Shown: piece after piece, positions 11,102 to 23,546 of the stretch
Position numbering within the stretch: position 1 is the first letter of the stretch
Layout: every line of letters begins with the position of its first letter
From: Dichomitus squalens LYAD-421 SS1
Lineage: Eukaryota; Basidiomycota; Agaricomycetes; Polyporales; Polyporaceae
Length of the DNA stretch: 64,000 bases
Assembly (NCBI RefSeq): GCF_000275845.1
Contig: NW_006766894.1
Coordinates: forward strand, 15,211 to 79,210
Direction: 5' to 3'
Made by a program: the position numbers and the translations under genes
Notes under the pieces: generated by a model
The model's input: only the letters and a program-made list of their open reading frames with translations
The model's database searches: none
What the model was told of the DNA's origin: nothing

Positions 11102-12794
11102 CTATGCTTGCTTGCGCTGGAGGTTCTTCGGAAGCTCCTTGACCCACGGCAGGAATTCGCGGCCTTGCATGTATGGCCGGAGAACTTCAGGTACTACGAG
11201 ACCCTGGATTTGAAGAGCGTGTGGGAAAGAGGTCAGGACTTCGGATGCAGGGATGTCACTCACTTCTGGTGTCTGGTAGTTCTCGACGATGCAGCACAGT
11301 GCGCGCTCGGTTGCACAGAGGGTGCCATTGAGCATGTGCACGTAGACCTTACGAGTCTGCTCTTTGGTCTTCAGGCCGCAACGAACCTCGAGCCTTCGAC
11401 TCTCTAGAGAGGAGTGTAAGCGAATATCCTTCGTAATTTGCTGTACTCGACTCACGGTAGTCCGTGCAATTTGAGCACGACACGAGCTCCTTGTACTGTC
11501 CTTGGAAGGGGAACCATGCCTCGAGATCGTACTTCTGCGACGCCGCAAGGTTCAGCGCGCCCGAGACGATCGCGACGACTCGGTATGGGATCTTGAGGCT
11601 CTGGTAGAACGCCTCCGAGTTCGCAACCATCTGGTCGAACACCTCCCAGCTCTTCTCCGGCTCGGTGATGCAGAACTGCTCGACCTTCTCGAACTGGTGC
11701 ACGCGGAAGATACCCCACATGTCGCGACCCGCCGAGCCGGCCTCCTTGCGGAAGCACGTCGAGTAGCCGACGTACTTGATCGGGAGTTGCGTCTCAGGCG
11801 AGTCGAACCATTCGTCCGAGTGGAAGGCCGAGATGGGCTGCTCCGAGGTCGCGATAAGGTACTTCTCGTCCTCCGCGGCGATGACCTTGTAGAGCTCCTC
11901 GTCGAACTGATCGAGCTGCGCGGTCTTTGCCATGACGTCCTTGTTCATCATGAACGGGGGCTGAATCTTCTTGTATCCCTGCTTGCGCAGGAAGTCGAGG
12001 CCATACGAAATGAGCGCCTGATTGAGGTCGATACCGTCGTTGGTGAGGAAGTAGCCTCGATGGCCGGTGATCTTCGCGCCTGCGGATGATGTTGGAGGAG
12101 GGTCGTTGATCATGCATTGGAGGGACGTACCTCGTTCTAAGTCCATAGCATCCAGACGAAGAAGGACTTCGTGGTGGGGCATGATGTCCGTCTTTTTCTC
12201 GACCTCCTTGCTTTCGGGATGCCAAGTCCTGAGCGTCTTGTTGTCGTCCTACTGCCCTCCTCAGCAACCCGACGTCTTCACATAATTGCGAGAAGAAGAG
12301 ATGCGATATACCTCAGTCAAGCTGACAGGCACATCCTTCCCGACGATGTTACCGACCGTGGAGGCCTTCTGCCGCATCTGCGCCTCGAGCTCTTTCGCTT
12401 CATTCCGTTTTGCGATGACCTGCGCGTCAATCTCCTTCTTCTTTGCGACCAGCTCGTCTGCGTTCTCTTTTGCCTTGGAAGTGTTGTCAATATGACGTGA
12501 TCGCGTGCCTCACGGGCGCAGGCAACGCACTTTCTTCTTGGCTGCTATCTCTTTCTGCACACTATTGACCGACTTTGCGAGGCTGTTCGCCTCAAAGTCG
12601 ACTATGCCGCGACATCAGTGATAAGTTGGAGGGCATAACAGTGGCGTCGACGACGTACGTTTCACCCAGTCGGCATACATTTGGATAACCTCGTCTACGA
12701 TCTCGACCGACAGCCCTCGTCTCCTCTGCGACTCACGAATCTCCTCTGCATTCCCTCCCTTATTGTCGATGAAGTGTAGTACGTCCAAAGTCAT
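11102..12794 (-). CDS. SES1: Seryl-tRNA synthetase, cytosolic
   Basis: Seven minus-strand exons (12794-12659, 12601-12531, 12473-12312, 12248-12131, 12079-11456, 11403-11264, 11203-11102) give 450 residues, the usual size for the fungal cytosolic enzyme. It charges tRNA-Ser with serine using ATP. The N-terminal 110 residues form the long antiparallel coiled-coil arm that binds the tRNA variable arm ([17 protein letters not shown] and following). The class II core follows: [32 protein letters not shown], motif 2 around [17 protein letters not shown] and [32 protein letters not shown], and motif 3 near the end ([11 protein letters not shown]). All introns are 51-63 nt and keep phase. It is divergent from SET1, with about 850 bp between the starts. 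Confidence 0.97.
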
Positions 12795-13646
12795 GTCGTG
12801 TGGTGGTGTTGAGGGTTGTCTGTTGAGTGTTTGTATGGGTGTCTGTGAGTCGAGGATAGTAGTACAAAAGTTCTCGCGGGAGTCATCGATGCATAGAGCA
12901 CTGCACAGTGATCGATTCGTGCGGTAAGTATATCTAATCTAATCTCGGGTAACTACGTCTTATGTCCGCTTAGATCTCGAGTAATCCACTGAGATTGCTT
13001 TGTTTAGAACTCCGATAGGCTGTGCATCATCTCCGCTGTTGCGCAAGGAACTGTGGACACGTCGACGACGACAACCCCCCCGCCATCCTCGACGCTGACG
13101 CTCTCTGCTGGGCTTCCTGCTCTCTCATGCTGTGAGCGATGAACATTCGAAGAACGCTGGGGCGCCTGAAGGTCTACCGTCGCCCTTGCGATTGCCACAT
13201 ATCCTATAGCGGTCCTCAACAAGCTTGAAGTTCCATCATGAACCCCTCCTCAGGTGACTTGGTTGGGGTCTAGCATGACGTGGGATGGAGAGGGCATTCT
13301 GGAGGAGTTACAGTCTTAGGTGGAGGAGGAAACAGGAGGGAGTTGGTTGGATGATTTGGCGTTAGGCAATTTTACGACATGTGGTGCGGTATCGAGTATT
13401 TTCCATGTGTGCGAGCGAGAGGAGCGGGAAATATTGTGTTGCATGAACGCGTGCGTACTCTATGAGTGATATGAGCAAAATCAGCGAGAGGAACCATCGT
13501 CGGGGAGAACAAGGTCATAGCGGCCCAAGATGTCGCCCAGGGCGCGAAGTCGCGAGGGCGATGCCGCTTGACCCACGACCACCACCTCGACCAAGACCCT
13601 CCGACTTTCCGCTCTCCGTTCTCCCCCTATCTTCTTGTGCTCGTCC
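12795..13646. promoter_or_regulatory. Shared upstream region of SES1 and SET1
   Basis: This 852-bp spacer separates the divergent starts of seryl-tRNA synthetase and SET1. No TATA box of good quality and no credible coding sequence were seen. Confidence 0.4.
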
Positions 13647-16600
13647 ATGTCGGGCAAAGCTCCGCCGCGAGCACCGCGAGCACTGCTAAATTCCCTCCAT
13701 GGATCTGCCGCCGCGGCTGCTGCGACCTCATCTTCAACACCTCCCAGCGCGCCCTCCAACTCTCGCATAGGAGCGACTCCGCCTACTGGTCCTCGTAGCC
13801 TCCTCAACGGTCAAGCTGGATCGAGAGGTCGAGGAGGAAAATCATACGTGAATGGCCACGCTGGCGTACCAACGGGCCCCGCCTCAACGCCCCCTACCGG
13901 GCCCTCGGCGCTGAAGGGTAAACAGGTTGATGTTGGATGGACTCAGCCGAGTGGTTCGAGTGGTGTAGGTGCCCTTTCATCGGGCTGCAGGTAAAATTGT
14001 AAGCTCATGGAAATTCCTTCACGTTCACAGGCACAACCAAACGGCGCAGGACCCAGTAGGGCTGCACTTCCACAGGAGCCCACCGCGCTGAATGCAAGGC
14101 ATACTGCCATATCCTTCAAGCTCAGGCCAAGTGCTTCATCTTCCTCACTGCGTTCCGCCAACGGCGATGGTCCACATCCTCCCACGTCACCACGGCTGAA
14201 AGCGTTCACGCTTCCCCCGTCGAGTCCGGCGCCCCCGCCACCCCCGCCGCCATCAGAACCACCTCCGCCTCCGCCCCCACCAACTACTGAACCACCACCC
14301 CCGCCGCCTCCCACAACGCAGCCTCCGCCCCCACCTCCACCTTCAAATGAGCCTCCGCTACCTCCACCTCCTCCATCTGAACCACCGCCTCCACCGCCAC
14401 CCTCATCTTCTGCACCTCCTTTACCACCATCATTACCGCCCCCACCTCCCCCATCTTTCGCTCCCCCACCTTTACCGTTTGCGTCGTCCATCCCACCTCC
14501 ACCATCTTCCCCGCCGCCACTTCCGCCCGATGCCCCTCCTCCCATCCCCTCAACGTCGGCAGTACGCCTGCCCCCTACTGGGCCTCGCCGAGATCCATTT
14601 TCGGGTGCATACACCGCTCAACAAGGTATGCGCCTACCAGTACATATCCCAACTGGCCCCAGAGCGCAGAGACCGCCGAGTCCCGCTATCCCCCAACCTC
14701 CAAGCGAGCCCCCACCTCCCCGTCCGCCTTCGCCGCAGCTCTACTCCCTGCCTCCTCCGCCGCCATGGCCACCGGAACCATCCGAGTTTCCCCCCGGAAA
14801 GAACTGGAAAGTGCTGTTCGACTACGCGATTGACAAGGACCGAGAAGGGCAGTACCGGGCGCTGGCGGAAAAGCTGCGGGAGAAGGGGATGGACCAGGGA
14901 GACGAGCCGCGCGTGAAGGGGAAAGGGAAGGGGAAAGAGATCATCTTGCGGTACAATGGCGAGGTCATCGACGGAGAACACGACGCCGTCATCCGGGATC
15001 CAAGGAAGGAGACGAAGGTGAAGAGGCTGCCGTCGATGAGACCGGTGAGGGCGGAGCTTGTGCAGTGCAAATACGAGGTGCGCGTCTACTTTCCTGCTGT
15101 TCTTGGTTGTCCTTGAGACTGAGGTCGAATCCGTGGATTATGTTAGTACGATGTGAACTCTTCCGGCCCGCCCCCGCCGACGAGCGTTCTCGTGTTGGGT
15201 ATATCACCGCTCATGCCAAATCAGCACTTACGACGTCATTTTGGCATGCACGGTACAATCATGTCCTTTGAGCCACAAATCGACAAGTCAAGTGGTGGTG
15301 CGCTCGGGATCGTGTTCATCAGGTATATGTCACACGAGGATGCGAAGAAGTGCGTGGAGAACGAGCATGGCAAGAAGCTAAACATCGCAGTCCCTGGGGT
15401 AGGCGAGGGGGAGGAGCTGCGGGTCGTATCCGATGGCGAGGGAAAGGTTCTGAAGGCAGTCATGAATGAGCTGGACAGGCGGAGAAGGGAGAAGCTGAGA
15501 CGAGAGAAGGAGGAGAAGGAGAAGGCCGCCGCACATCTGAAGCCCACGCCAACGTCGAGTGCGAGTCAGACGCCCGTACACGCAAACAATCCATGGCGAA
15601 CGACGCTGCGAGATGGGGGACCTCATCGACAACAGGGCCAGCATGCCGCTCCACGATCTTTGCTCCCGAACGTCCACCTCCCCATGCGCCCGCAAGGGCT
15701 CACACCAATGTCTATGACAGGCTCTCCTGCGCAACATGACAAGGCTAGTCCGCTGCGAAACGGTACGCCGACAGGGCCGCGGAACGGCCCTGCGCGCGTG
15801 CGGAGAGCAGCACCATCCGCTCCCTTTCGCGCGCGCAACAATGTGCCACATCCATTGCGCGCCGTTCCCCCCGCCAATATCCGGCCCCCGATCCACCTGT
15901 TTCCCAACGGCATCGAGGCAGGACCTGTCCTACCGCCACACATGCAGTTTGGCCTGAACGGCGTGGAGACGCCGCCCCCGATGCCGTTTCCGCCTTCGCG
16001 CTCGCCATCGCCCGTGTCAAGGCGGCCGCAGTACGGGCGGGCGAAGAAGAGTGTGGACTACGACGTGATCAAGGCAGAGCTCGCCAAGAACGGGTTCGAC
16101 CATATCGCCATCGACGGACATGTGGGCAGCGTGGACGAGGAGGACGTGGAGAAGTTCATGGTGGGGTTCAAGGTCGACAAGGTGCGTCGTGAATGCCCCT
16201 CGTTCTTGTTCAGGGTCACTCATAGGTTATTTCTGCCTTCTAGATCCTGCGCGACCGCCATAGCTGGTACGTGACGTTTAAAGACCGGGACACGGCCCAT
16301 CGAGCTTTGATGGTGCTGACGGGGACCGGTCGGACGCTTGCGCACCATGCTGTCAACGTCACCGTTCGCGCTGCGCCCACCCACGTACCCACCGCGCACA
16401 AAACCCAGTGGACCGACGGCGAGCTGCTCGAGCAAGCCGAGAAGGAGCTTCGGCAAGAGCTTCGGGCGACCCTGGAGAAGGATATCGTGGAGCGCATTCT
16501 TGCGTCGCAGGTGAGGAGGCTCGTTGCCGAGGAGCGTACCAAGAAAGGCGTGCGCACAGAGCCTGTCGTCGATGGTCATGTTGCAGAGGCTCTGGAACAC

Positions 16601-18158
16601 GAGTCGAAATATTTGGACAAGGACGCCCTCCGCGGGCTCTCGTTTCGCAACAAGAAGAAGCGGCCTCGGGAAGATATGGTGGCGCCAGTAGAAACAGCGG
16701 TGATGACGGAGGATGACATGGTGGTCGAGAGGCCAAAGAAGAAGCCGAAGAAAGCCAAAAAGGTGTTCGTCGAGGAGAAGCTCATAGAGTCCGAGGATGA
16801 GGAAACCACTCCTGCCCTACTACCGCCCGAACCGACGAAGCAGCGAAAGCGCGCTATGTCAGAAGCGAGCGAGGTCGAGGTACCAGTCAAGAAGAAGTCC
16901 AAATCTCAGCAAGTCCAGGTCTTCGAGGACAACGCCATACCTGTTCGCACGAAGAAGTCCAAGAAGACCGCAGTCGCAGAGGTCCTGCCAGACACGAGAA
17001 ATGTCAGTGCCTTTGGGGACGAAATCGTCCACGAAGTCGTCCCCGAGACATTACTATCTGGGCCTCCTACCATCGACGAAGTGCACGTCACGACTCCTCT
17101 CGGCTTCACTCCGTCACCGCTCGCTTCTCCTGCAGCGGGTGGTCCTGTTCCTATCCAGCCGCCGTCGGCCGGAATCATCGACCCCATTGCCGAGGGGATT
17201 TGCGAGGACGAAGAGGACATGTACTTTGCGAAGCTCGCGCTCGAGCGCATGTTGTTCGGCAAGTCCGCAGCATCATTGGACGAGCCCGAACACGACGTGG
17301 AACTTGATGCACCGGCGCCCTTCCGGAAGCACGTCACTGGATCTGCGCGGACCGAAGGATACTACAAGATCTCGCATACGGAGAAGTCGGCCTATGTCGC
17401 ACAGTACGCGTTGCGCGGTATGACGACCACCGTGGCGACAGAGACCGAGCAGACCCCAGCACCGAAGCCCGCCGTCACGTCCTCACGGTCCAATCGTGCC
17501 AACGCGCGTCGTCGCGCACAAGGCCTCGAAGAGATCAACCAGGTTCAGCGCGCGATGGCTCTGTCGAAGGGAGAGGCTGCTGCTCCGGACTCCGTCAAGT
17601 ACAATCAGCTGCAAACGAGGAAGAAGCATCTGCGCTTCGCGCGGTCGCCCATCCACGACTGGGGCCTGTATGCGATGGAGAAGATCAACCGCGGAGACCT
17701 CGTGATCGAGTATGTCGGCGAAGTCATTCGTGCGCAGGTTGCAGACAAGCGCGAGAAGGCGTACGAGCGTCAGGGCATTGGTAGCAGCTACCTCTTCCGT
17801 ATCGATGAGGACTTGGTAGTGGATGCGACCAAGAAGGGCAATCTTGGGTATGTACGCTATCTGCGTGATTCGATGAGACGCTTACGAATATTCTCGTAGT
17901 CGACTCATCAATCACTCTTGCGACCCGAACTGCACAGCGAAGATTATCACAATCAGTGGAGAGAAGAAGATTGTGATATACGCGAAGCAAGACATTGAGC
18001 TTGGCAGTGAGATTACTTACGGTGCGTTCTTCTGGATGAATATCCGCTCTCTGCACGACACTTATCAACGTGTAATCGCAGATTATCACTTCCCTATCGA
18101 ACAGGACAAGATACCTTGCCTTTGCGGTTCCGCCAAGTGCCGTGGGACTCTCAACTAG
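13647..18158 (+). CDS. SET1: Histone H3 lysine-4 methyltransferase, COMPASS catalytic subunit
   Basis: Exons 13647-13964, 14031-15077, 15147-16181, 16244-17847, 17900-18021 and 18082-18158 give 1400 residues. The enzyme methylates H3K4 within COMPASS in the nucleus. Order of parts: a disordered N-terminus with a long poly-proline tract (about 14220-14560, blocks of 5-8 Pro separated by SE or TE); an RRM-like domain near residues 465-540 ([13 protein letters not shown]); a basic Lys-rich region with nuclear-localisation-like clusters ([11 protein letters not shown]); the N-SET region near 1120-1200 ending in [17 protein letters not shown]; the SET domain from about 1255 ([24 protein letters not shown], then [11 protein letters not shown]); and the post-SET Cys cluster ([13 protein letters not shown]) at the very end. 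All diagnostic SET motifs are intact. The first junction (GTAGGT donor at 13965) is the least certain. Confidence 0.97.
14220..14560 (+). repeat. Poly-proline-coding repeat inside SET1
   Basis: A degenerate CCN tract encodes runs of 5-8 prolines broken by Ser-Glu or Thr-Glu pairs. It produces long glycine-rich reading frames on the opposite strand, which are artefacts. It may bind WW or SH3-type domains and is likely length-variable between strains. Confidence 0.7.
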
Positions 18159-18662
18159 ACCTGCCTAATCACTACTCGCTCCTACATATGTTTATGTGCC
18201 GCTACTGCTTCCTCCGCATACCCCGCTGTCGTCGTTGCTCCTGTGCGCCTGTCTCACTACTTCTTGCCACTCTCCATCATCGCTGTCATTGATTGCAACA
18301 CTCGCATCCAATCCGCCCACATTTGTATCTTATATTGTAACATGCGTCTTCATGCGTCTTATTCAGGCCCAGATAATGAGACCAAGAAGCTATCCTAGCT
18401 TGCGAGCATAGCGGACGTCCGTCGCCGACTAATGGATAGACAGTAATGTCACCTTCGTGGAACATAGTATTAGAGATGTCGTCCGTGATTGGCAACCGCT
18501 CTTCTCAGTATCTCCTACCGGTCTTGAGACTGTTTCGTGCGACGATTGAGAACACTTGAGACTCATGCGGTAGTTACATGACGCGCAGCTCGATCATTCA
18601 ACAAAAGATTGCCCGACAACGGGCTGCGCTCAACTTCGATTCCGAAAGAATGGGAATCAGTA
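18159..18662. other. Intergenic between convergent genes
   Basis: This 504-bp spacer holds the 3' ends of SET1 and the minus-strand kinase-like gene. Nothing else was recognised. Confidence 0.4.
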
Positions 18663-19682
18663 TTAACTAGTCGCATTCCCCACCGAGTCCTTACTGGGCG
18701 ACTTCTCGTCTTGAAATTCCTCATCATAATTTTTAACCATCTGCTCCATCTCTGGTACAAGCCTGTCTACACGCAAGGGGTCAGCATCACTCACGCCAAG
18801 GTAACAACATATCAGACCCGTACATGGGATGGGCTTCGTCTTTCCAATTAGGCGATGCACCAGGAGCAACTCCGAGCAGCCAAATACATCGACAGGAAGA
18901 TTGGCGGGGTAGTCCCTATCCAAATCGACCCTCAAGCCGCACTGGTGTTTGACATCGGCATGACCGAGGTCGACAAGGAAGGCTTTCTTCGTCGGCCAGT
19001 CGTAAAGGAGCTGCTTCGTCGTTTCCGAGAAGTTGTTGATCTTAATTCCAGCCTTGTGCAAGGCCGCATACGCTCGAAGGATAGCTTTCCTAAGATGACC
19101 CACTGGTGTCGGCATATAAGCAAGTGGACGGTGAAAAGTATACTCACCTAGCGCGGTGTCGCGGAAATATCGTAGATAGCTGTATCCTCCGAACTGCATA
19201 ATGGAGATTGCAAGCTCAGCACCCCATTCGGCCTTTCCGCACCAGACCCCGTAGTGCCTTGGGACAGCTTCGCCCTGTACTACCGAGAGGCGGTCCTTGA
19301 AGAACCACGCTTCGTGCACGAACTTCCACATCATGGCTTGGCCCCATTCGTCTCGACCAGTGTAGGCGGCAACCTTGAGAATGAATCGAGCCTAGTCAAC
19401 TGTTGGCGGCTCGACGTCTTGGGGGGCATCGAGTACGCCGCGAAATATCATGCTTGAACGTATGTCCGAGCTGAGATGCTCTGTCGTATACTCCTCATAT
19501 GTGAGCTCTATGCCTCCATCTTTCGGCAGGGAAGTGACAATAACCCCTTCAGGAAGGGGAGCGAACGACTTTGCATTGATATCAGATCTGTGGTAGTCAA
19601 CGGGGCGAAAGGACACGATTCGCTGGCACCCATAGAAACTTATCGCCACGGTAGGCCTGTCCTTGAGATCGGGTTGCGACAT
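18663..19682 (-). CDS. Kinase-like paralogue, probable pseudokinase or decaying gene
   Basis: Paralogue of the gene at 4.5-5.6 kb. Proposed minus-strand exons are 19682-19437, 19391-19144, 19089-18824 and 18766-18663 (287 residues). The two 3' introns sit at the same positions as in the paralogue. The first is a problem: reading straight through meets an in-frame TAG at 19394-19392. It is avoided only by a 45-nt intron (GTACTC donor, TAG itself as acceptor). The paralogue has coding sequence there, so the TAG may instead be a nonsense mutation. SVVQGEAVPRHYGVWCG and the C-terminal YRLVPEMEQM align well. The catalytic-loop position reads AGIKINNFS, with both His and Asp lost, and the DFG position reads VDLGHA. 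Catalysis is therefore unlikely. In some Agaricomycetes such proteins are numerous and fast-evolving. Confidence 0.65.
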
Positions 19683-20382
19683 GGATACGTCGAAGAAAGT
19701 GAATAAGTGAATAGCCTAGTGAGGGCGCTGTTGTGAGTTGGGGAAGTGGTCTGTGTGACAAGTCATCATCATGAGCGCCGAAAACACACGCTGAAGAGAT
19801 TAGTAGTCGCTTGAGCTTCGCACTGCGTCCCAATGACCCACGGGTATAGACACAGATACCAATTGGATGCACTCCACCCAGGGCTTACATGGATTTCGAC
19901 GACAACATCCAATGCGAAAGCTAGGCGTAGTATGGCATCGGTCGCGTAACGAGGATGGGGCAGAGTGGGAGAATTGCGATCGCGCCAACTATGTACTCAA
20001 CACACTCACGCCCTTAAGAGGTACGCAAGAGCCTGAAAGTACGCGACCACAGCTCACATATGTGACTGAGGACAGGACCATACGTCTCATACTAAGAGAG
20101 AAAATGCTGGTGGTGGAACCGCGCCTCTGACTGATGAGCTCTTAGTTCAGTGCACCTTGGAATCTGTAGGGGTGCCGATCATTCCCAGCTCTCACGCGGA
20201 CCCATATGTCCCCAGGAGCAATGATGTCAGCAATGGAAACGCGTGCCTTCCAGCAAGGACGGGCCTGTCAAGTATCTCCTGCTTTGTTTCTAGTCGTGAG
20301 TAGTAGCCTATTATTACATCTCATGCCATGCGTGCCACCGCGTTCCAACGTCATCACAATGTACGATCATGAGGTCAGCCCA
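19683..20382. other. Intergenic, no gene seen
   Basis: This 700-bp spacer lies upstream of the kinase-like paralogue and downstream of the OPT transporter. Only short uninformative frames are present. Confidence 0.4.
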
Positions 20383-23300
20383 CTAGTTAGCTGGCAGCGC
20401 GCAGCGGTCCGCAGATAGGTTAAAATCTACACGCGAACAGAACGGGCGTGACAGTCAGCGCCCCCGTCATGTGCACCGAAGCATCCCGAGAAGAAAAAAA
20501 CGAAGGCGTGAGGGGAGGGGCGTGTGTGTGTGAGTGTGAGTGAGACGTACCGTTCCCCCACCACTGTGGGAAGCTGTGCGCGTTCCCGGACGCACCGAAG
20601 ACGGCGAAGTTGAGCATGAACGAGATAACCTGGGTGCCGCCGTCGAGGGCCGCAGCGACGATGTAGCTGTATGACGGACGCGTGCACGTCAGCGCGTTTG
20701 CTCCCGCTCCGCGCGAAGTCCGCCAAGCCAAACGGAGATACGCACTTGTACTTTGTGAACCAGCGCGGGTAGCGCGTGCGCACCCACCACTGCGAGAAGA
20801 TGCCGATGGCCATCGACGGGTTCACCGAGGTGTTTATGCCGACGGACAGGAAGCACGAGTACTGGAGGATGATGGGCGTGCTGAAGTTCTCGAACAACCT
20901 CGCCTTAGGCCAGATGTACCACTGGACAAGGGCTCGTCAGATGCCCCGGAGCGCGACAGACGACCATGAGCGACTTACGGCGGCGATGAATGGCAGAGGA
21001 CAGAAGACGCCAATCGCGAGACAGATGGGCACCATGTGGTACACGCCGTGGATTCCGAACATCTGCGGGCCGAGGCCGCCCCACGATATGCCGTTGGCTG
21101 CGGGGTTCGGATGTCAGTGACGTAGAGGTCAAGATTGCGCCAAGTGCACTCACAGTTGAAGCCCTGGGCGTTCTGACCCGACCACAGGCGCGTGCCGGAG
21201 ATGGAGAGGAGAGCGGCACGGTTCGCATCGATGATCGTGACCATCATCACGTCTGCCACCAGGGGCGGAGTAAGCACACAGAGCAGGAAGGTCGCCAAGA
21301 GCACACCCACAGTTCAGGATAGCACCGATGACGGTACCCATGACCTGCATAGAGAACGTGATACGGGGCGCGAGCTTGACGTACTGGCCGAGCTTCAAGT
21401 CGCCGAGCATCAAGATGCACTGGTCCTGCGGATGCTGGCCGTAGAGCGCGCCGTACATGTTGGCAATGGGGTCCCCGGGAACCAGGTACGCGGTGATCAT
21501 CTGGTAGAACCCGTTCGAGGACGTGTTGAACTGGAAGAACCCGATCGTGGCCGCTAGCGTCGCGAACAGCAGCGACATGGTCGCAGAGATGAGGAGGATG
21601 ACCGTGAGAGCCCACCACGGCAAGCCTGAGTGTCCGCCGTAGTTGGTGGCCTGCGCGATCGCGTACGCTGCTACGAGCAGGATGGCGTACCACCAGCGCG
21701 GAATCTGCTTGTAGACCTTCATCTTTTCGTAGTGCGGGTCGTGAACGACTTGCTGGGTCTTATTCCAGGGATTGAACGACTTGATGAAGGGCTTGATGTC
21801 TTGCCAGTGCCAGAAGAAGACGTGAGTGAACGTCGCGCCGAGCGAGAGGTTGGAAGTCATTAGCCCGAGCGCATTTGTCGCAGAGAAGAACGCAGGCTAA
21901 GACAACGCGTTAAGCCTACGTGTGACATAGACACAACATAAACAATCGCTTACCCCAAGCTGCTCGTATTTCACGGGGTCGAACTTGCCGTTCGTCAGGA
22001 GGGCAGTCTGGTTGTACTGTGAACCGTCCGCCGCCTGCGAAGAAGTGAATGTCAGTGAGCGTTCGTCCTGACAATACAGACAAAGCACTTACAAAGATAG
22101 CCTGGCTCATGAAGGGGAAGTCCTTCGCTCTCCACAGATTGCCGTAGTAGACGCCAGCCATAAGGACGTACGTGAAGCAGATACCGATATCCTGATTGAT
22201 CTGCAGCCAGATGGGGCTGAACAAGCAGCCGCTACCGATGAGATTCCAGTCGAGGCACCACGACAGGAGGCCCATGCCCTCATTGTTGCTCGCGCCTCCG
22301 AATATGTTGCGGAATACGATGCTGTGGTTGTTGGCGAGGCAGAAGATTGAGATACCGGTGAGTAGCGGGAATATCCCTGCGATTCCACACGGGTCGATTG
22401 AGCGGAGAGGAGGCAATGGAGCAGCGCGTCATGGACTTACACTGTGGGATTATCTCCCAAAAGAACATGATAACGAAGATAGTCCAGAAAACACGGACGC
22501 GCTTCGATGTCATCTGGTTGTCGAAATGAAGCGCCTGGAAGAGATTCGCGGTGGAAACTAGATCTTCGTCAGTACCAGGTATTCCAACGTCAGGGAACTA
22601 GACTGACTGGTAGTCGGCCAGAAACACTTCGTGGGTTTGACGAGCATGTCTTGCAGCAGACCCGCATACCCATATCCGAGCAACTGCGACCCGATCAGAG
22701 TGAAGATAGCCAAACCGGGATTCTGTGTACTCGGTCGATCAGTCGCAGCAGGCGATGCACCACGTGAATGTCACGCACAAGCGTCCTGTTATAGTACACT
22801 AGATTTCCTGTGTCAGTCCCGTCATCGAGCTCAAATCACGGACTGTCACCCACAATCCTGGACCGAGATTACTTGGATAGCGGTAGCGGAGACGGCCGCG
22901 GTGGAGGACATGATAATGATAGCCACGTGTTCCTTGACTGATGCACCAGTCAGTGCCGGTCAGCATGTAGATACTCAAGATGTACGCACTGTTGAAAGGC
23001 CCTGGATTTATCCACCGGAACAGCCCATGAGACGGGAGCAAGGCATGGAGTCCATTTCCGAACCAGTACGACAAGACTAGCAAGAAAAGCGTTGACACGG
23101 AAAGTGTTTGGGGCTTGAAGTAGTAAATTTGAGCCAACACACTATCGCGACAGCTTAGTGTGGTTTGCAGGCGATGATCGCGGGAGCACCACTCACGCTC
23201 CGAAGGCCGAGAAACCCAGGCCAAGGAAGAAGGTGCGGAAAGTGAGCGCGGGGAGCTCCGGGTCATCACGGGTGGACAAGACCTATGATAGCAGTTTGAA

Positions 23301-23546
23301 TACAGTTCGCCGAAAAACGGGTAAGATGGCACGCACCTTGATGGCGACTTCGTAAGCCTCCTGGACGAGGTACTCGCCTTCCGTGGCCTCGTCTTTCTGG
23401 AGCCGCTCCTCGAACTCCTCGACCTCCTTCGCCATGATGGCGTCCTCAGAGATCTCGACGCCATCGACGCCTTTCTTCTCGTCAGATATGTCCGAGGTAG
23501 ACTGCTTGTCGTCTATGGCCGGAAGGGTGCTGACTGCGTCAGTCAT
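20383..23546 (-). CDS. Oligopeptide transporter, OPT family
   Basis: Fifteen minus-strand exons: 23546-23337, 23282-23197, 23141-22990, 22937-22854, 22798-22779, 22722-22608, 22557-22441, 22376-22093, 22034-21954, 21896-21311, 21252-21154, 21097-20979, 20921-20746, 20666-20551, 20426-20383. All phases agree, giving 762 residues, normal for fungal OPT proton-coupled small-peptide importers. A 70-residue acidic cytosolic N-tail precedes many hydrophobic segments. Family marks are FRWINPGPFN (NPG motif), VKEHVAIIIMSSTAA-type helix, NRTLNPGLAIFTLIGSQLLGYG, FRNIFGGASNNEGMGLLSW, YKQIPRWW (KIPPR-like motif), FVPGDPIANM-type loop and a hydrophilic C-end (SADRCALPAN). Exon 5 is only 20 nt. The last intron is 124 nt and carries a GT/AC microsatellite. 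Substrate (tetra/pentapeptides, glutathione or metal-ligand) cannot be told from sequence. Confidence 0.95.
20427..20550 (-). repeat. Intron with GT/AC microsatellite in the OPT gene
   Basis: The last OPT intron is about twice the usual length here and carries a (GT)n/(GTGA)n tract at about 20521-20543. Length variation at this site would not alter the protein. Confidence 0.6.

Noticed and set aside
13943..14614. 223-codon glycine-rich frame on the minus strand
   Set aside because: It is the antisense of the poly-proline-coding tract of SET1 and has no domain of its own.
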